47,048 bases of DNA. It comes from Leptolyngbyaceae cyanobacterium RM1_406_9. Its GTDB lineage: Bacteria > Cyanobacteriota > Cyanobacteriia > Elainellales > Elainellaceae. Shown one piece after another: positions 42,527-47,048 of this stretch. The notes beneath the pieces are model-generated. The model saw only the letters and a program-made list of their open reading frames with translations, did not search any database and was not told the origin of the DNA. The translations under genes and the position numbers were made by a program. Each line of letters starts with the position of its first letter. Within the stretch, counting starts at the first letter, position 1. Where the stretch lies: the NCBI GenBank assembly GCA_012033355.1, contig JAAUQZ010000005.1:1-47048 (forward strand). Reading direction: 5' to 3'.

Positions 42527-44904
42527 ATGACTTTCAACCTGCCGGGTGGAGAGCTAGTCAGACCAGTTGATTATCTACAAGCGTTTCTAGAACAATCCAC
42601 AGACGCGGTTATAGAATATGACCCGGAGATGCGCTGTGTCTCTATAAATCCTGCTGGCGCAGCTTTTTGGGGGTTGCAGCCTGCTGACCTGGTGGGCAAA
42701 ACAGTTTTGCAATTGCTGGATCGGCTGGCTCAGCCAAACCAACCCATCGATCCGGTGTTTAATCCAGATTGCCTGCAAGGGGTAATTTCGCAAGTGGCGA
42801 TCGCCCTTCAGCAAGTTTTCCGTCAAACTAAACCACTGCAATTTACCCATGAACTGCCCCTGGTTGATGGCCCCCAGTTTTATGAAACGGTTTATACGCC
42901 TGTGCTGGATAGGGCTGGGGCGGTGGTGCGCGTGTTTAGTGTAGGACGGGCGATCGCCAATCCGCGCCCCTGGTTTGATTTTCCTAAGGCGGGTACCCCC
43001 TCCCAAATGGCACCCAGGCTGGAAAGCATATCGCTCATATTGAGCAGCAGACCTCAGAAGTCAGCAAAAGTGCTGCCCTGCTGCAACTCGTGCTGGACAA
43101 CATTCCCCAATGCATTTTTTGGAAGGATAAAAATCTGGTCTACCTCGGCTGTAACCGCAAGTGGGCAGAGATGGCAGGCGTGGGCGAACCTGAAAATGTG
43201 ACGGGGCTGACCGACTATGACTTGCCCTGGACGGAGGCTGAGGCTAATTTTTACCGAGAGTGCGATCGCCGAATTATGGAGACGGGCATTCCTCAGGTGC
43301 GGCTGCTGGAGTCGCGGCGGCAGGCAAACGGAGAACATACCTGGCGCGAGACGAGCAAGATTCCCATTCGCGATGCAGCAGGCAAAGTTATCGGCATCTT
43401 AGGCACGATGGAAGATGTCACCGATCGCAAAGGGGCAGAAAAAATGCTCCAGCAAAGCGAAGCTCGTTTTCGCGAATTGGCACAGCGAGAAGCATTGTTC
43501 AACCATCTGGCAAATCAGATCCGCAACTCGCTTGACCTGGACACGATTCTAGAAACAACGGTGCATGAGATTCGCAATCTGCTGGCAGTTGATCGCTGCA
43601 ACTTTGTCTGGTACTGCCCCGATCCTCAAAATCCTTACTTTGACCTGACCTGTGAAGCGCGTGACTTGAGGTTGCCCAGCGTCATTGGACAATACCCAAT
43701 CGAAGATCCGGATACGGCTTATCTGCAAGCGTTGACTCAGTTTCAGACGGTGCGGGTTGATGATGTGACGGCAGACTCCCTGCTCGACCCCAGAACCCAA
43801 GAGCGGTTTATTCGACATGGCTATTTTTCTCATCTTACTTGTCCGGTGCAGACGCGCTCTGGCAAGTTGGGCATTTTGACCTGCGTTCACTGCGGCTATG
43901 CCCGCCCCTGGAGCGACGATGAGGTGGAGTTGGTGCAGTCGATCGCAACTCAATTGGCGATCGCCCTCGACCAGGCAGAGCTATATGAGCGCAGCCAGTC
44001 CGCTGCTGCCCAGGCTCAAGCCAAAGCCCAGGAGCTAAAGCAAACTTTGAAAGAACTTCAGCAAACGCAAACGCAACTGATTCAAACTGAAAAGATGTCG
44101 AGTTTGGGTCAGCTTGTCGCCGGAGTTGCCCACGAAATCAACAATCCGGTTAACTTCATCTACGGCAACATTGCCCACACTAGCGACTACACTCAAACCT
44201 TGCTGAATGTACTGCGGCTCTACCAACAGCACTATCCTGAACCAATTCCAGCCATTCAAACTGAAATTAACCGCGTCGATCTGGATTTTATTGTGGCTGA
44301 CTTACCCCGAATGATCGCTTCAATGAAACTGGGAGCCGATCGCATCTGCCAAATCATCCTCTCGTTGCGAAACTTTTCCCGCCTGGACGAAGCTGAGAAG
44401 AAGCCCGTCGATATTCACGAAGGCATCGACAGCACGCTGCTGATTTTGCAACATCGGCTAAAAGCAAATGCTGGCTATCCAGGTATTCAGGTGACCAAGC
44501 GCTATGGCAATTTGCCCCTGGTGGAATGCTACGCAGGGCAGCTTAACCAGGTGTTTATGAACATCATTAGCAACGCGATTGATGCACTAGAAGAAGCAAT
44601 TAAAGGCACTCAAAAGCGCTGTGTGTCTGAGGTGTCGCCCATGATTCAAATTCAAACGGAAGTGGTGTGTAGCGATCGCATTGCCATTCGCATCTCAGAC
44701 AACGGTCCAGGAATTCCCCTGAAACACCGCAAGCGGTTATTTGATCCCTTCTTTACAACTAAGCCTGTTGGGGCGGGAACGGGGTTGGGGCTGTCCATTA
44801 GCTATCAAATTGTGGTGGAGAGGCACGGCGGTTGCCTCACCTGTAGATCGGCTCCAGGACAGGGAGCCGAATTTGTCATTGAAATCCCAACTCAGCAAAA
44901 GTAA
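42527..44904 (+). CDS. PAS-PAS-GAF sensor histidine kinase, frameshifted between the PAS domains
   Basis: This is a soluble sensor kinase of about 792 residues after repair. The first PAS domain lies at about residues 15-130 ([20 protein letters not shown]). The second begins [20 protein letters not shown] with [25 protein letters not shown] domain ([20 protein letters not shown]) follows, then a coiled coil and the kinase core: H-box [19 protein letters not shown]-box [19 protein letters not shown]1 [10 protein letters not shown] and G2 [11 protein letters not shown]. The two frames join if one C is added to the C-run at about 42994-42998. No receiver domain or partner regulator is adjacent. 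The signal is unknown. Confidence 0.85.
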
Positions 44905-45147
44905 GACTGCACCCGCAATTTTGAATCTGTCACGTTCTCTCTCCTAACCGTAATTCTGGCTAGGTAAACTGTATTTATATACAGTCAGAAATTTATCTAA
45001 GGGTGTGTGTCTAACCCATTTGAAGCAGTTGCTCTGCTAGACTCCCAACGTGAACTGATTTACCAGTGCCTTGACGTACTTCATTTCATCTAAGGAATCT
45101 ACTATGTTTGCTTCATGGCAGACATCCTTCAGACTCGCTAAAAGGGA

Positions 45148-45627
45148 ATGGGGGCTGCGGTGGACATTATTGACTTAATATCGGGCTTAGAAACTCACAC
45201 CTTATGGTTGCTGAGCGGCTTAGTGTTCCTGGGGCTAGGAATGCTGGTTGGAGAACCTAGCCTTGCAGGGTTAGGAATTGCTGCGATTATCACGGCGATC
45301 GCCGCTTTGACCGTCACTTCATTCACTGTGCAACTGCTGCTGTGGGGAGTGCTGGCTGTTGCGCTAGCGGTACTGATGCAGGGCATGGTGCCGCGAGAGG
45401 CAAAAGATCTTACACCTTCCAAAGAAGCGGAAGTTTCAGAGCCGATTCCCAGCGGTGGGGTTGGCATGGTGGCATACCAGGGGTCACTGTGGAATGCCCG
45501 CTGTCAGATTTCAGATGTGGCGATCGCCGCTGGAGAAACAGTGAACGTCGTAGGTCGGCATGGCAATACATTAATTGTTTTACCTGCAACCTTCCCAGAT
45601 AGCCACATTTACGATCAAACAGTATAA
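45148..45627 (+). CDS. NfeD-like membrane protein
   Basis: This is a 159-residue protein of the NfeD type. Two or three membrane segments lie in residues 15-75 (LSGLVFLGLGMLVGEPSLAG, FTVQLLLWGVLAVALAVLM). A C-terminal OB-like soluble domain, GGVGMVAYQGSLWNARCQIS, and GETVNVVGRHGNTLIVLPA follow. NfeD proteins are operon partners of SPFH/stomatin proteins, and exactly such a gene follows. It starts at ATG 45148 after AAAGGGA. Confidence 0.85.
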   Translation: MGAAVDIIDLISGLETHTLWLLSGLVFLGLGMLVGEPSLAGLGIAAIITAIAALTVTSFTVQLLLWGVLAVALAVLMQGMVPREAKDLTPSKEAEVSEPIPSGGVGMVAYQGSLWNARCQISDVAIAAGETVNVVGRHGNTLIVLPATFPDSHIYDQTV

Positions 45628-45720
45628 ATTAACAGTATGGGCTAGACACAATGGGAAAGTTGTGTGTAACCCAGCGCTTGCTCAAGCTTGGCAGGCGACA
45701 CCCCTCAGGAGATGATTACT

Positions 45721-46584
45721 ATGCAGTCAATTCTTGCTGCACTTGCTCTGCTCATTATTGGCTATACAGTTGGATCTGTAAAAATCATCAATCAGGGAAA
45801 TGAGGCGCTGGTTGAGCGACTGGGACGCTATCACCGCAAGTTGATGCCAGGGCTAAACTTCATCGTTCCCCTGCTAGACACCATCGTTTGGGAAGACACG
45901 ACCCGTGAGCAAGTCCTGGATATTGACCCACAGGAAGCCATCACCAAAGACAACATTACCCTGCTAGTAGATGCGGTGATGTACTGGCGCATCCTGGAGC
46001 TACAGCAAACTTACTATGCGGTTGAAGACATTAGCAAAGCGCTGATCAATCTGGTGATCACCAGCCTGCGTTCTGAGATCGGGCGAATGGAGCTAGAGCA
46101 AACCTACGCTTCCAGGAGTCAAATCAACCAGATTTTGCTGCAACAGTTAGACGAAGCAACCGCAACCTGGGGCGTAAAAGTCACCCGGATTGAAGTTCAA
46201 AATATTACCCTGCCGGAAACGGTGCGGGAATCGCTGGAGCTAGAGCGGGCAGCCGAAAGTAAGAAACGAGCCGCCATCTCCGAAGCAGAAGGTAAAAAGC
46301 GAGCCGCTATCTCCGAAGCAGAAGGTACGGTGCAGTCGATTGAGTTAATTTCTAACGTTCTTAAATCGCAGCACAATACTCAAGCCGTGTTGCAGTACCT
46401 CGTAGCGCAAAAGTACGTCGATGCTAACTACAGACTTGGACAAAGCAACAACTCCAAAATCATCTTCATGGACCCGAAAGCTCTAACCGAAGCGATGTCT
46501 GAGCTAATCATGCCTGAAGCTGGCAATGGTGCTGAAACGAACGGCACAAACGGCAGCGGCGGGAATGGTTCTAGCCCTTCCTAA
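45721..46584 (+). CDS. SPFH/Band 7 (stomatin-like) protein
   Basis: This is a 287-residue protein. One N-terminal membrane anchor, ILAALALLIIGYTVGSV, is followed by the SPFH domain (GNEALVERLGRYHRKLMPGL, DTIVWEDTTREQVLDI, NITLLVDAVMYWRI, VTSLRSEIGRMELEQTYAS-like). A coiled-coil with a duplicated KKRAAISEAEG and a Gly/Asn-rich tail follow. Such proteins form membrane microdomain scaffolds with NfeD partners. I start at ATG 45721, preceded by CAGGAG at the right distance. The upstream in-frame TTG at 45688 is unneeded. Confidence 0.88.
   Translation: MQSILAALALLIIGYTVGSVKIINQGNEALVERLGRYHRKLMPGLNFIVPLLDTIVWEDTTREQVLDIDPQEAITKDNITLLVDAVMYWRILELQQTYYAVEDISKALINLVITSLRSEIGRMELEQTYASRSQINQILLQQLDEATATWGVKVTRIEVQNITLPETVRESLELERAAESKKRAAISEAEGKKRAAISEAEGTVQSIELISNVLKSQHNTQAVLQYLVAQKYVDANYRLGQSNNSKIIFMDPKALTEAMSELIMPEAGNGAETNGTNGSGGNGSSPS
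46261..46326 (+). repeat. Two tandem copies of a 33-bp unit (KKRAAISEAEG) in the SPFH gene
   Basis: Codons 46261-46293 and 46294-46326 encode the same 11 residues with a few synonymous differences. Probably an internal duplication lengthening the coiled coil by three helical turns. Confidence 0.8.
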
Positions 46585-46588
46585 ACAT

Positions 46589-47048
46589 TCAGACGCGCCA
46601 GATTGCGTCAGCAACCCGACCTATATCCCGCATTTCTTTGACATCGTGAACTCGAAGAATATCAGCAGCGCCAGCGATCGCCGCACAGCAGGTCGCTGCT
46701 GTTCCCCAGAGGCGCTGTTTGGGGTCGGGCTGATTAAGGATATGTCCAATGAAGCTTTTTCGAGAGGTTCCCACTAGTAGCGGATAGCCTAGCGATCGCA
46801 CCTCTGGCAGTCGTCGCAAAATTTCCAGATTTTGAGTGCCTGTTTTAGCGAAGCCAATTCCTGGATCAAGGGCAATGTAAGCAGAGGGAATGCCCTGGGC
46901 GATCGCCAATTCTACCTGCTTTTGCAAAAACTGGCAAACTTCACCCATTAAATCTTGATAGTCCGTCATCTGCTGCATTGTCTTAGAGGTGCCCCGAAGG
47001 TGCATTAAAATTACGGGAACGCCCAACTGTGCAACGGTAGGCAGCATT
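46589..47048 (-). CDS. folP: Dihydropteroate synthase FolP (C-terminal part; continues beyond the window)
   Basis: FolP joins p-aminobenzoate to the pterin diphosphate in folate synthesis. The visible 152 residues are the C-terminal half: PVILMHLRGTSKTM (pterin-binding strand), IALDPGIGFAKTG, YPLLVGTSRKSFIG and LRVHDVKEMRDI at the end. The 5' end lies to the right of base 47048, so the first Met shown is internal. It converges on the SPFH gene with a four-base gap. Confidence 0.93.
   Translation of the reverse strand, partial: MLPTVAQLGVPVILMHLRGTSKTMQQMTDYQDLMGEVCQFLQKQVELAIAQGIPSAYIALDPGIGFAKTGTQNLEILRRLPEVRSLGYPLLVGTSRKSFIGHILNQPDPKQRLWGTAATCCAAIAGAADILRVHDVKEMRDIGRVADAIWRV

Noticed and set aside
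1-47048. tRNA, rRNA or known riboswitches
   Set aside because: I looked for cloverleaf-like stretches and known leader motifs in the intergenic regions and found none that I could support by eye.

Overview
The window is chromosomal DNA of a cyanobacterium, most likely a filamentous Leptolyngbya/Oscillatoriales-type organism. This rests on the very frequent GCGATCGC (HIP1) octamers, a photosystem I psaM gene, a magnesium-chelatase chlI gene, phylloquinone genes menA and menF, a cyanobacterial-type LexA, and heptamer (STRR-like) repeats between genes. The genus is a guess.

Layout. 1-4370: a decayed transposase tail, chlI, ruvC (opposite strand), a peroxiredoxin, a SAM methyltransferase and a MarR regulator. 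4487-13821: a phosphate island. It holds pstB-pstA-pstC-pstS1 on the minus strand with an array of Pho-box-like sites upstream of pstS1, a divergent TonB-like gene, then an exbB-exbD-exbD-pstS2 operon and phoU. 14286-19887: psaM, two conserved unknowns, 4-hydroxyphenylpyruvate dioxygenase, lexA, a LapA-like membrane protein, a 42-residue membrane peptide and scpA. 20145-24755: a sugar-nucleotide transferase, then an FHA-zinc ribbon protein, an FHA-flavoprotein fusion and a small membrane protein, plus a truncated VOC gene. 24980-28709: an outer-membrane-like protein, menA and, divergently, menF. 29020-33594: a coiled-coil membrane protein, a secreted protein, typA and pyrR. 34224-38808: a GH5 glycosidase with a C-terminal carbohydrate-binding module, a ribbon-helix-helix gene followed by a PIN-like protein fused to a LeuA regulatory domain, a small Cys-rich membrane protein and a GerMN-like secreted protein. 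39121-47048: a family 2 glycosyltransferase, a DUF1400-type hydrolase, a PAS-PAS-GAF histidine kinase, an NfeD/SPFH pair and the C-terminal part of folP.

How the genes work together. PstS captures periplasmic phosphate, PstC/PstA/PstB import it and PhoU reports on transport. The interposed ExbB/ExbD/TonB-like genes suggest an energised outer-membrane step attached to the second PstS, which is an inference. MenA and MenF act in phylloquinone synthesis. HPPD makes homogentisate for tocopherol (and possibly plastoquinone).

Two loci look most worth attention: the RHH plus PIN-LeuA-domain pair (36101-37517), which resembles a toxin-antitoxin module carrying an amino-acid-sensing domain, and the exbB-exbD-exbD-pstS2/TonB-like cluster, in which one ExbD has lost its channel aspartate.

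A caution on quality: nine genes here (chlI, ruvC, the methyltransferase, pstC, the TonB-like gene, the 24160 membrane gene, the 24980 outer-membrane gene, the glycosyltransferase and the histidine kinase) are each broken by one or two frameshifts. Every one is explained by a missing single base, usually in a short homopolymer. I read these as likely sequencing deletions, so I annotate full-length genes and give the break points.
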